DNA of 64,000 nucleotides, from positions 151,391-215,390 of the forward strand of contig NZ_JZJL01000001.1 in NCBI RefSeq assembly GCF_000971335.1, read 5' to 3'. This stretch comes from Chromobacterium vaccinii (lineage in GTDB: Bacteria; Pseudomonadota; Gammaproteobacteria; Burkholderiales; Chromobacteriaceae). Shown here in pieces: positions 18,819 through 25,631 of the stretch. The position numbers were made by a program, and so were the translations under genes. How positions within the stretch are numbered: position 1 is the first letter of the stretch; every line of letters starts with the position of its first letter. The notes under the pieces are model-generated. The model saw nothing but the letters and a program-made list of their open reading frames with translations. It made no database searches and was not told the origin of the DNA.

Positions 18819-18977
18819 ATGCAAACCGACAAGCAAGTGGAGCAGACCGAACTGGATCAGGACCAGGAAATCGCCGACATCCTCGGCATCACCGTCCTGT
18901 CCCCGCTGGAGGAAGCCGCTGTTTCCGGCGGCGAGGTACAGCACGAGGATCACGATCACGTCCACAAGGCGCAATGA
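18819..18977 (+). CDS. RiPP precursor peptide 1, His/Asp-rich core
   Basis: A 52-residue peptide, below usual gene-caller limits. AAAGGAG lies 6 nt upstream of the ATG. The acidic leader (MQTDKQVEQTELDQDQ, then IADILGITVLSPLEEAAVSGG) ends in a Gly-Gly C39 cleavage site at residues 37-38; its ADILGITVLSPLEE part is closely matched by precursor 3. The predicted 14-residue core is EVQHEDHDHVHKAQ, with four His and two Asp, plausible targets for the JmjC oxygenase encoded next and plausible metal ligands. No Cys, Ser or Thr is present, so lanthionine or azole chemistry is excluded. Confidence 0.85.
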   Translation: MQTDKQVEQTELDQDQEIADILGITVLSPLEEAAVSGGEVQHEDHDHVHKAQ

Positions 18978-19034
18978 TCCATGCCAGGCCGGCTCACCCA
19001 TCATTGAGCCCGCCTTGAGGAACACCGTTCCGAT

Positions 19035-19058
19035 GCCCGCCCCCTCGCGGGGCCGGGC
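19035..19058 (+). other. RNA hairpin between precursor 1 and the first oxygenase gene
   Basis: GCCC-GCCCC / GGGGC-(C)-GGGC, a 9-bp GC stem with one bulged base and a 5-nt loop, without a T tract. It lies 57 bases past the precursor stop and could attenuate read-through or stabilise the precursor mRNA end, giving excess precursor over enzyme. Confidence 0.5.
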
Positions 19059-19103
19059 GCTCCGCCCCCTGCTCAGCCGACCGCCATTCGAGGAATGCAT
19101 GCG

Positions 19104-20381
19104 ATGGACAGACACGCTCCAAACTTCAGCGACGCATGGTGGGAGGACTTTCTACAAGAGTCCAGGCAACTGAGCAGCCCCATCGTGTTCAAGGCCGCTC
19201 TCGGCCAGAGCCATGTCGTGGCATTTCGGCAGGCCGTGCTGGACATCCTCGCCACCCTGGCGAACCTGCGCACCAATCGTTATGGCCTCCGCATATACGC
19301 GGCGGGCCGGCTGCTGGGCCGCGATGAAATGGAACGCATCTACGACAATCCTCCACAACCGGGCGAAAGCCTGGAGGACTGGAGCGGCCGGGTATTTCCC
19401 GACACGCCCTTCGGCATCATTCTCAACGCCGGAGAGAAATTCCACCACGAGCTATCGCGCGACATCGCGCGGATGCTGGCGCCGCTGTTCGAGAAAATCG
19501 GCCTGCCGCGGGACGGCGTCCAATTCAGCATCTTCATTGGCAATTACGACAAAACCCCGCTCGGCATACATCAGGACCGGCGCGGCGAAAACGTCATCCA
19601 TTTCCATGTCGGCCCCGGCGCCAAAACCATGTACCTGTGGGACCCGGAGCAGTACCGCGGGCTGACCGAAGCAGCAGGCATGGACAAACGCGACTTTTCC
19701 GCATTGCGCCCCCACGCCAGGACCTTCCACTTCGAAACCGGCGACCTGTTCTTCATGCCGGAAGGCACTTTCCACATCGGCGCGCAGAGCGAATTGTCGA
19801 TAGGCATCACCGTCTGGCAATACACCCATACCAACCAGGCCCTGGCCGAGAGTCTGCACGCCTTCCTGCTCAAGCAGATAGCCGGACCGCCGGACGAAGC
19901 CATCGTCCATGACCCCTCGCCGCCGAATCAGGCCGGCGGTCTGGACGCCGTCCTCGCCGCGCGCCACCTGCCGGAAGAGTACCGCGCATCGAATTACGAA
20001 CAGCTGCTGCGCAAGGCCTATCTGGACTGGCGCCATTGCCTGGCCAGCAACGCCGGCTATCGCAATTCGCCCTTTCCTCTGGAGCCAGCAGCCCCGCTGA
20101 CCCGATCCGACCGGGTGCAGGCGGAAACTCCGTACCGCATCCTGACGCGGGATACGATGCCAGGCCGGATGGCCGTCTACGTGCGCGGCAACAAGCTGGA
20201 AATGAACCGCCATCCCGGCCTGATCTCATTGCTGGACAGGCTGAATCAGGGCGAAGCCTGCGTCGTGGCAGACCTGCTGGGCCTGTTAGACCCGCGCTGG
20301 CCAGACAAGATAGGCCTGCACCTCCTGGCCGAGCTGCTCCGCTGGCGCGGCATCCGCCGGCTGGACCCGCCATCGGACTGA
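19104..20381 (+). CDS. JmjC/cupin-like Fe(II)/2-oxoglutarate oxygenase 1, putative peptide hydroxylase
   Basis: A 425-residue protein. The central double-stranded beta-helix (about 105-245) has a facial-triad pattern: H156-x-D158 in GIHQDRRGENVIHFH and distal H224 in MPEGTFHIG; the Lys of AKTMYLWDP is a candidate 2-oxoglutarate anchor. The C-terminal part has a conserved YEQLLRKAYLDWRHCLASNAGYRNSPFP-type region (about 315-345) and a final winged-helix-like segment, as in JmjC ribosomal oxygenases of the RoxA/NO66 type. The ATG at 19104 is preferred to 19095 because GAGGA then has proper spacing. Between precursor 1 and a paralogue 33 bp downstream, it probably hydroxylates the precursor; the target residue is unknown. 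Confidence 0.75.
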   Translation: MDRHAPNFSDAWWEDFLQESRQLSSPIVFKAALGQSHVVAFRQAVLDILATLANLRTNRYGLRIYAAGRLLGRDEMERIYDNPPQPGESLEDWSGRVFPDTPFGIILNAGEKFHHELSRDIARMLAPLFEKIGLPRDGVQFSIFIGNYDKTPLGIHQDRRGENVIHFHVGPGAKTMYLWDPEQYRGLTEAAGMDKRDFSALRPHARTFHFETGDLFFMPEGTFHIGAQSELSIGITVWQYTHTNQALAESLHAFLLKQIAGPPDEAIVHDPSPPNQAGGLDAVLAARHLPEEYRASNYEQLLRKAYLDWRHCLASNAGYRNSPFPLEPAAPLTRSDRVQAETPYRILTRDTMPGRMAVYVRGNKLEMNRHPGLISLLDRLNQGEACVVADLLGLLDPRWPDKIGLHLLAELLRWRGIRRLDPPSD

Positions 20382-20414
20382 CCGCCTTCCCCCACCCGCG
20401 CCAGGGAGCCAAGC

Positions 20415-21716
20415 ATGTATCACCCCCGCGAGAATGAAACGATAGACGACAGCCTCACTCCGGACCGCTTGCGGCAACAATTCGATGCCGACTGGTGGAC
20501 CGGTTTCCTCGCCCGAACCGAGCAGATGAGCCAGCCCTGCGTCTTCGATGACGCGCTGGACGCCAGCCAGGCCCGCGTCATGCGCCGCCAGGTGCTGGAC
20601 ATCCTTGCCGAGCTCGGCCAGGTGCACAAGGCGAAATACGGCTACCGCCTGTGGCTGGACGGCCTGAAGGTCGATGAACTCGACGAGCACTTCGCCCTGC
20701 ATCCGCTGCCGCGCGAGAATGTGGAAGATTGGGTGGGGCGCGCCTTCGGCGAACGCAAGTTCGGCATCATCCTGAACCGCGGCGAGAAGTTCAGCCCCGG
20801 CCTGTCCCAGGCGATCGCGCACATTCTGGAGCCGGCGTTGAAGACGATAGGCATGCCGACCGAAGGCATCCTGTTCACCGTGTTCATCGGCAATTACGAC
20901 ATGACGCCGCTGGGCATACACAAAGACTCTCCCGGCAAGAGCGTGATCCACTTCCACCTCGGGCCAGGCCCTAAAACCATGTACACCTGGCGCGACGACG
21001 ACTATGTCACTGCGCCCGGCGAGAAACGCCACAACAATCGGGACATCGCGCCTCACCTGCCCAGCGCCGTCCGCCACACCTTCGGCGAGGGCCAGCTCTA
21101 CTTCATGCCGGAAAACATGTTCCACCTGGGCACCCAGGACCAGCTGTCCATCGGCATCGCCTGCTGGTTCTACAACCGCTCCGACCACGACTTCGCCTGT
21201 GAACTGCTGCACCGCGTCCGGGAAGCCCATCTGCGGCCATCCGAGATCATGCTAAAGGCCGACCGGCGGCCGATAGACGATATCGGCGCCGTCGAATCCG
21301 CGCTGTCGCTGCTGGCGTTGCCGAGCGACGGCGATCTGCGCGCGCTGATGCGCGATGTCTATCGCGACCTGCGCTATTCGCTGTTCAGCAATGGCGGCTA
21401 CCGCAACAGCCCTGTGCCGCGCGAGGACAAGCCCGCGATGCATGCGGACAGCCGCGTCGCCATCGAACCGCCGTACCGGATGCTGTGCCGCCCGGCGCCG
21501 GAAGCCGGCCGCCTCGAACTCTATGTGCGCGGCACCAAGATCTCGCTCGGCAGCTTCCCGGAGCTGGAGGGCATCGTCGACCGGTTGAACGGCGGCGGCA
21601 AACTCGCCGTCGGAGACATCGTCGCCATGGTCGACGACCCGCTGGCCGAAAAGAAAGTCCACTACCTGCTCGGCCTGCTGCACCGTTATCGCGGCATCGC
21701 CGTCACGCCGGGCTGA
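20415..21716 (+). CDS. JmjC/cupin-like Fe(II)/2-oxoglutarate oxygenase 2
   Basis: A 433-residue paralogue of the preceding gene, started by AGGGAG 6 nt before the ATG. The core carries H169-x-D171 (GIHKDSPGKSVIHFH) and H237 (MPENMFHLG), with PKTMYTW for the co-substrate lysine; NYDMTPLG replaces NYDKTPLG. The region between the strands (about 195-225, DDDYVTAPGEKRHNNRD) differs from copies 1 and 3, which share a DPEQYR/EPKQYR element, suggesting another substrate preference. It lies 33 bp after copy 1 and 91 bp before precursor 2, so it may serve either precursor. The C-terminal winged-helix-like end (VGDIVAMVDDPLAEKKVHYLLGLL) is retained. Confidence 0.75.
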   Translation: MYHPRENETIDDSLTPDRLRQQFDADWWTGFLARTEQMSQPCVFDDALDASQARVMRRQVLDILAELGQVHKAKYGYRLWLDGLKVDELDEHFALHPLPRENVEDWVGRAFGERKFGIILNRGEKFSPGLSQAIAHILEPALKTIGMPTEGILFTVFIGNYDMTPLGIHKDSPGKSVIHFHLGPGPKTMYTWRDDDYVTAPGEKRHNNRDIAPHLPSAVRHTFGEGQLYFMPENMFHLGTQDQLSIGIACWFYNRSDHDFACELLHRVREAHLRPSEIMLKADRRPIDDIGAVESALSLLALPSDGDLRALMRDVYRDLRYSLFSNGGYRNSPVPREDKPAMHADSRVAIEPPYRMLCRPAPEAGRLELYVRGTKISLGSFPELEGIVDRLNGGGKLAVGDIVAMVDDPLAEKKVHYLLGLLHRYRGIAVTPG

Positions 21717-21807
21717 TTGCGGGCCGATTCCGGCACATCCTTTGCCATGCGACCGATCCGGGCTTGATGTCGCAAAACTAGCAGCCTGAGCCACTTAGGA
21801 GACGCAT

Positions 21808-21981
21808 ATGAAGAATCAGAGCTTGCAAACCATGCTGGACGAGCTGGGCGAAGAATCGTCCTCGACCATGCACGAAATCGCCGACCAGGACCTGGAATTC
21901 GTTTCCGGCGGCGAAATGGAAGAGGATCCGACGCAATGCGACTCGGGTTATGTCAGATGTGACAAGGGCTTCTCCGGCTAA
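21808..21981 (+). CDS. RiPP precursor peptide 2, Cys/Tyr-containing core
   Basis: A 57-residue peptide with an AGGAG ribosome site 7 nt before its ATG. The leader (MKNQSLQTMLDELGEES..., IADQDLEFVSGG) ends in Gly-Gly at residues 34-35. The predicted 22-residue core has an acidic start EMEEDP followed by TQCDSGYVRCDKGFSG: two cysteines (C44, C51) seven apart, each followed by Asp, one Tyr and one Phe. It lies directly upstream of the radical SAM-SPASM gene, so Cys- or aromatic-centred crosslinking (thioether or cyclophane type) is the natural expectation. Its leader differs from those of precursors 1 and 3 except for DLEFVSGG-like end. Confidence 0.85.
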   Translation: MKNQSLQTMLDELGEESSSTMHEIADQDLEFVSGGEMEEDPTQCDSGYVRCDKGFSG

Positions 21982-22083
21982 GGCAGTCCCAGCCGGCTGA
22001 TCGCGGCAGGCAGGATCCGGCGCGCCGCGCGAAGCGGGAAAACACGCGATGCGCCCTTGCAGCCCGCCGCTCCGAAACGACAA

Positions 22084-22123
22084 AGGCGGCCCGCCCCAGG
22101 CCATGGCAGTGGCCGGACCGCCT
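22084..22123 (+). other. RNA hairpin between precursor 2 and the radical SAM gene
   Basis: AGGCGG-c-CC / GG-a-CCGCCT outer arms with an inner GGCCA / TGGCC stem form a 40-nt two-part hairpin, about 100 bases past the precursor stop and 47 before the next start. It parallels the hairpins after precursors 1 and 3. Confidence 0.5.
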
Positions 22124-22170
22124 GCGTCGCCCGCATGGCCTTGCCGTTCCGATGACCTGGGAGAGCCAGC

Positions 22171-23553
22171 ATGCATGGCGAATACGTTCTGTCCCGATAC
22201 CTGATCGCCTCGGACATCGTCAGTCCGGCCCACCATCCCGATCCTTCCCGCCTGCTGTTCGCCAGCCGGACCGGCAAGTCGCTGCTGGTCAAGGAAAGGA
22301 TCTACCGCAGCCTGCTCGCCGGCGAGTTCGACCGTATCGATCAGGCGACGCTGCTGCAATTGCGGGCCGACGAGGTGCTGGTCCCGCCCACTAGCGACGA
22401 ATTCCTGGACCTGCTGGAAAAGAACCAGCGCGGCATACGCGAAACCCATACCCTCAGCCTGACATTGCAGCCTACCGCCAATTGCCAGCTGGGCTGCGGG
22501 TACTGCGGCCAGCAGCACGTCAAAAAGAATCTGGATGACGACACCTCCGCCCGCATCGTCGCCCGCATCATGGACACGCTGCGGCGCAAGTCCTACACCA
22601 GGCTGGCGATCAACTGGTATGGCGGCGAACCCATTCTGGCGCTGAAACAGATAGAGGACATCAGCGGCCAGTTGATTGAACAATGCGGGCCGGCCGGCGT
22701 CCATTTCTTCGCCTCCATGGTCACCAACGGGCTCAGCTTCAAACCCGACGTGTATCTGCGCCTGCAGCGACAACGCGTCAACAGCTTCCAGATCACGCTG
22801 GACGGCATCGGCGACACCCACGACCTGATGCGGCCGGTCAAGGCCGGCGGCGGCAGTTTCGACATCATCCTGCAAAATCTGGTCGACGTGACCGGCATGC
22901 CGGAATTCAGCGCCAACCGCAGCGGCATCACGATCCGCATCAATATCAACCGCCACAACCAGGACAAGGTTGCCGATCTGATAGACCTGCTGGCCGATCG
23001 GGGGCTGGCGGCGCGCAATGTGGGGCTGGATTTTCGCCCGGTGGTGGATTGGGGCGGCAACCAGGCCGACCGCGACAGCCTGGCGGCGGCGGACTTCGCC
23101 GCGCGGGAAATAGACTGGACGGCGCATGCGATCCGGCGGGGTTTTGAATTCGACCGCATCCTGCCGGCCCGCTCCATCGCGCCCTGCATGGTGGTGATGC
23201 CCGACGCCGAGGTCTATGACGCCTACGGCAATATCTACCCCTGCTACGAGTTTCCGTATACGCCCAAATACGATGCGCCCCAATACAAGATCGGCCACAT
23301 CCGCACCATAGACCAGGCGCGCAACGACAAGGCCGTTACCCGCGAGTGGTACGCCGACATCCGGACCGGCCTGTCGCCCTGTCCCCGTTGCCCGCTGTTT
23401 CCGGTATGCGGCGGCGGCTGCGCCAAGCTGTGGTACAACGGCGAAACCGGCTGCCCGTCATTCAAGCTGAACCTGCCGGAACGACTGGTGCTGGACTACT
23501 GGATGCGCCGACGCAAGCGCAGTGCGCAAGCGGAGCCGGCCACTGCCGGCTAG
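22171..23553 (+). CDS. Radical SAM-SPASM peptide maturase
   Basis: A 460-residue enzyme of the peptide-modifying SPASM group. Residues 1-75 look like a PqqD/RRE-type winged helix that would bind the leader. The radical SAM cluster motif is C105-x3-C109-x2-C112 (CQLGCGYCGQ), followed by WYGGEP. The C-terminal SPASM domain is complete: an early Cys with GNIYPC, then C404-x2-C407-x5-C413-x3-C417 and C428, enough for two auxiliary 4Fe-4S clusters. Such enzymes form thioether or C-C crosslinks using 5'-deoxyadenosyl radicals. Precursor 2, just upstream, is the likely substrate through its Cys/Tyr core. The start ATG is preceded by GGGAGAG at 10 nt. The exact crosslink cannot be predicted. Confidence 0.9.
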   Translation: MHGEYVLSRYLIASDIVSPAHHPDPSRLLFASRTGKSLLVKERIYRSLLAGEFDRIDQATLLQLRADEVLVPPTSDEFLDLLEKNQRGIRETHTLSLTLQPTANCQLGCGYCGQQHVKKNLDDDTSARIVARIMDTLRRKSYTRLAINWYGGEPILALKQIEDISGQLIEQCGPAGVHFFASMVTNGLSFKPDVYLRLQRQRVNSFQITLDGIGDTHDLMRPVKAGGGSFDIILQNLVDVTGMPEFSANRSGITIRININRHNQDKVADLIDLLADRGLAARNVGLDFRPVVDWGGNQADRDSLAAADFAAREIDWTAHAIRRGFEFDRILPARSIAPCMVVMPDAEVYDAYGNIYPCYEFPYTPKYDAPQYKIGHIRTIDQARNDKAVTREWYADIRTGLSPCPRCPLFPVCGGGCAKLWYNGETGCPSFKLNLPERLVLDYWMRRRKRSAQAEPATAG

Positions 23554-24008
23554 CCTCCAGCGCCATGCCGCCCCTTCACCCCATGCGCGTCGGCGAGCCA
23601 GGCGGGACTGCGGAAGCGGATCGGCGTGTGGCATCGCCGCATGGTCTTATTCCGCATGCCCATAGCCTTCCTCCAGCAGAGCGGAGGCTCGGCCGACTGC
23701 TTGTTGTGATGTTGAGACACCCCGCCGCGACAAGATCATCGTCATATTCATGCGCATTGACAAAGTCGATCGCAACTTGCAAAAGTAATGACAATGACAT
23801 TGAGAAAACATAATCCTCGAATTAATCAGATTCCGTCACATTTATTGACATGATTCTGGTCTCCCTGCCCTTTTAGCTAAATCGGCCCTCTATTTTGACA
23901 GGCTGGCCGCGCGATTCAAAATTTGCCCAGGCATGATTTGCCTAGGTAGATGTGGCAGTAACGGAAAAGTTGTCCGTCATAACAACTTACATCACTAGAG
24001 GAAAAACC
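23554..24008. other. Intergenic region before precursor 3, no gene seen
   Basis: About 455 bases. The first 150 remain GC-rich; from about 23700 the sequence becomes AT-rich like the downstream oxygenase gene. A 7-bp stem AGCCGGC-CACT-GCCGGCT overlaps the radical SAM stop codon (23534-23551). No leader-like peptide with a GG motif was found here apart from precursor 3. Confidence 0.5.
23895..23922 (+). promoter_or_regulatory. Candidate promoter of precursor 3
   Basis: A perfect TTGACA at 23895-23900 is followed after 16 bases by CAAAAT (4 of 6 to the -10 consensus), 86 bases before the precursor start. It suggests precursor 3 and oxygenase 3 form their own transcription unit. Confidence 0.35.
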
Positions 24009-24164
24009 ATGTCGAATCAAAAGCAAGTTGCCGACTTCACCAAAGAAGAAGACATCAAGGACTTTCTGGGTATCCAGGTCCTGACTCCCGCGGAAGAAAT
24101 CTCTGTTTCCGGCGGCCGGCTTGAGGTGGAGCAGCAAGAGCAACAACAACAGCAACAAGACTAA
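24009..24164 (+). CDS. RiPP precursor peptide 3, Gln-rich core
   Basis: A 51-residue peptide. The start at 24009 has AGAGGA 7 nt upstream; an in-frame ATG 57 bases earlier is not supported. The leader (MSNQKQVADFTKEED, IKDFLGIQVLTPAEEISVSGG) is clearly homologous to that of precursor 1 (DILGITVLSPLEEAAVSGG) and ends in Gly-Gly at residues 35-36. The 15-residue core RLEVEQQEQQQQQQD holds eight Gln and no Cys, Ser, Thr or aromatic residue, so few known RiPP modifications could act on it; side-chain hydroxylation by the adjacent oxygenase is among the few that fit. CAA/CAG repetition could make the core length slip-prone. Confidence 0.85.
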   Translation: MSNQKQVADFTKEEDIKDFLGIQVLTPAEEISVSGGRLEVEQQEQQQQQQD

Positions 24165-24213
24165 TGCCGCAAAGTGAGGAATCGCCCGGGCACCCCAGCT
24201 GATTCCAACACTT

Positions 24214-24256
24214 GAAAGCAAGCTGCGATATGAGGTTCTATATCGCGCTTGCTTTC
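24214..24256 (+). other. Strong RNA hairpin between precursor 3 and oxygenase 3
   Basis: GAAAGCAAGC / GCTTGCTTTC plus GCGATAT / ATATCGC make a 17-bp stem with a single bulged T and an 8-nt loop, 49 bases past the precursor stop. There is no T tract, so mRNA stabilisation, processing or partial attenuation is more likely than full termination. Confidence 0.7.
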
Positions 24257-24310
24257 GACCAGGCTGTCCCTCACCGCAGTATCGAACCACTTATCTCTGG
24301 AAAGACTACA

Positions 24311-25603
24311 GTGACTGAATCCGAAAAAAAAACTCACAATACAGAATTCAGCAACACCTGGTGGGACAAATTCATTACTCAAACCGACAGTCTCAACAAG
24401 CCGGCTGTAATAAAAAACGCCATCAGCCAGAACAGAGTGGAATCATACAAACAGAGCGTGATGGGCATACTGTCCCAGCTTGGCAAACTAAAAACCACCC
24501 AGTTCGGGTATCGGGTTTACGTTGAGGGCCGGCAATTGGATTTCGAAGAGATGGAGAATTTCTTCGAACTTGCGCCTCAGGATGCGGAAACATTGGAACA
24601 GTGGACGGATCGCGTTTTTGGCGGCAAGAAATTCGGCATCATTCTTAACTCCGGCGAAAAATTCGATCTGGCATTGACAAGCGAGATAGCCATTTGCTTG
24701 TCCCCATTTTTTGAGAAAATAGGGTATCCGCGCGGCGGAGCCCAGTTCACCATCTTCGTCGGCAACTACGACAAGACCCCTCTTGGCATACACCAGGATA
24801 AAAGAGGGGAGAGCGTCATGCACTTCCATCTTGGCCCCGCCGGCAAGACCATGTATGTCTGGGAGCCCAAGCAGTATCGCGACCTTCTGGCGACGCACGG
24901 CTTTACCAAGAAAAATTTCAATGAGCTGCGGCCATACGCGGAAGAGTATCAATTCGAAAGCGGCGACATCTATTACATGCCGGAAGGCACTTACCATATC
25001 GGCCAGCAGGATGCCCTATCCATCGGCATCACTATCTGGCGCTACAACCATACCGATGACCATCTGGCGAAACATCTGCATCAGCGCATCATCAAGCAGA
25101 TTCCCGTTGAAACCACCGACGATTTCCAATACGACACCACCCCGCTCGACGACACCAGCGGGATTGACCACATCGTCGAAAAATACCAGGTTGCCGATGA
25201 GTACAAGCAGCTGAGCTACAGCGAGCTGCTCAGGAAAACCTATCAAGACTGGCGCTACTGCGTGCATAGCAACGCCGGCTACAGGAACGCGCCCTTCCCG
25301 CGGGAAGACCGCGTCAGTCTTGCGCTGCAGGACCGGATTCAGATTGAAAAACCGTACAAGATCTTGCTGCGCGAATCCATCGCCACCGAGAAGATGTATA
25401 TCTATGTCCGAGGCCACAAAGTCGAATTCAGGTACTTCTCCTGCCTGATTCCATTCATCGCGAAGATCAATGACGGCGAGATTCTTCGCGTGGACGCCTT
25501 GCTGAATTTGCTGGACGCGAGTTGGAGCCCCAATATCGGGATCTATATCCTGGGCGAACTGCACCGCTGCCACGGCATCAGGATCGTCGACGCCGCGGCG
25601 TAG
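24311..25603 (+). CDS. JmjC/cupin-like Fe(II)/2-oxoglutarate oxygenase 3
   Basis: A 430-residue paralogue with the same triad: H161-x-D163 (GIHQDKRGESVMHFH) and H229 (MPEGTYHIG), and GKTMYVWEP. The frame stays open upstream, but the GTG at 24311 with GGAAAG 6 nt before it gives a protein of the same length and N-terminus (NTWWDKFITQ versus DAWWEDFLQE) as copy 1. It is closer to copy 1 than to copy 2, just as precursors 3 and 1 are closest, hinting that a precursor-oxygenase pair was duplicated. Base composition is strikingly AT-richer (bases 24361-24420 are 43% GC against 67% at 19201-19260 in copy 1), a sign of different ancestry or later acquisition. Confidence 0.75.
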   Translation: MTESEKKTHNTEFSNTWWDKFITQTDSLNKPAVIKNAISQNRVESYKQSVMGILSQLGKLKTTQFGYRVYVEGRQLDFEEMENFFELAPQDAETLEQWTDRVFGGKKFGIILNSGEKFDLALTSEIAICLSPFFEKIGYPRGGAQFTIFVGNYDKTPLGIHQDKRGESVMHFHLGPAGKTMYVWEPKQYRDLLATHGFTKKNFNELRPYAEEYQFESGDIYYMPEGTYHIGQQDALSIGITIWRYNHTDDHLAKHLHQRIIKQIPVETTDDFQYDTTPLDDTSGIDHIVEKYQVADEYKQLSYSELLRKTYQDWRYCVHSNAGYRNAPFPREDRVSLALQDRIQIEKPYKILLRESIATEKMYIYVRGHKVEFRYFSCLIPFIAKINDGEILRVDALLNLLDASWSPNIGIYILGELHRCHGIRIVDAAA

Positions 25604-25631
25604 GCAAACCGCCGCTTGCGCCGCCCGCAGC

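Noticed and set aside
18519..19115. Leftward frame of 198 codons opposite precursor 1
   Set aside because: No start signal or family match; the rightward precursor has a clear ribosome site, leader and GG motif.
23952..24008. Longer start for precursor 3
   Set aside because: AGAGGA precedes the ATG at 24009, and that start aligns the leader with precursor 1.
24212..24310. 33-codon extension of oxygenase 3
   Set aside because: It overlaps the strong hairpin, lacks homology to copies 1 and 2, and GGAAAG is well placed before GTG 24311.
18819..25603. Lanthipeptide, lasso, thiopeptide or graspetide cluster
   Set aside because: No LanB/LanM, YcaO, ATP-grasp or lasso cyclase genes are present, and two cores lack Ser, Thr and Cys.
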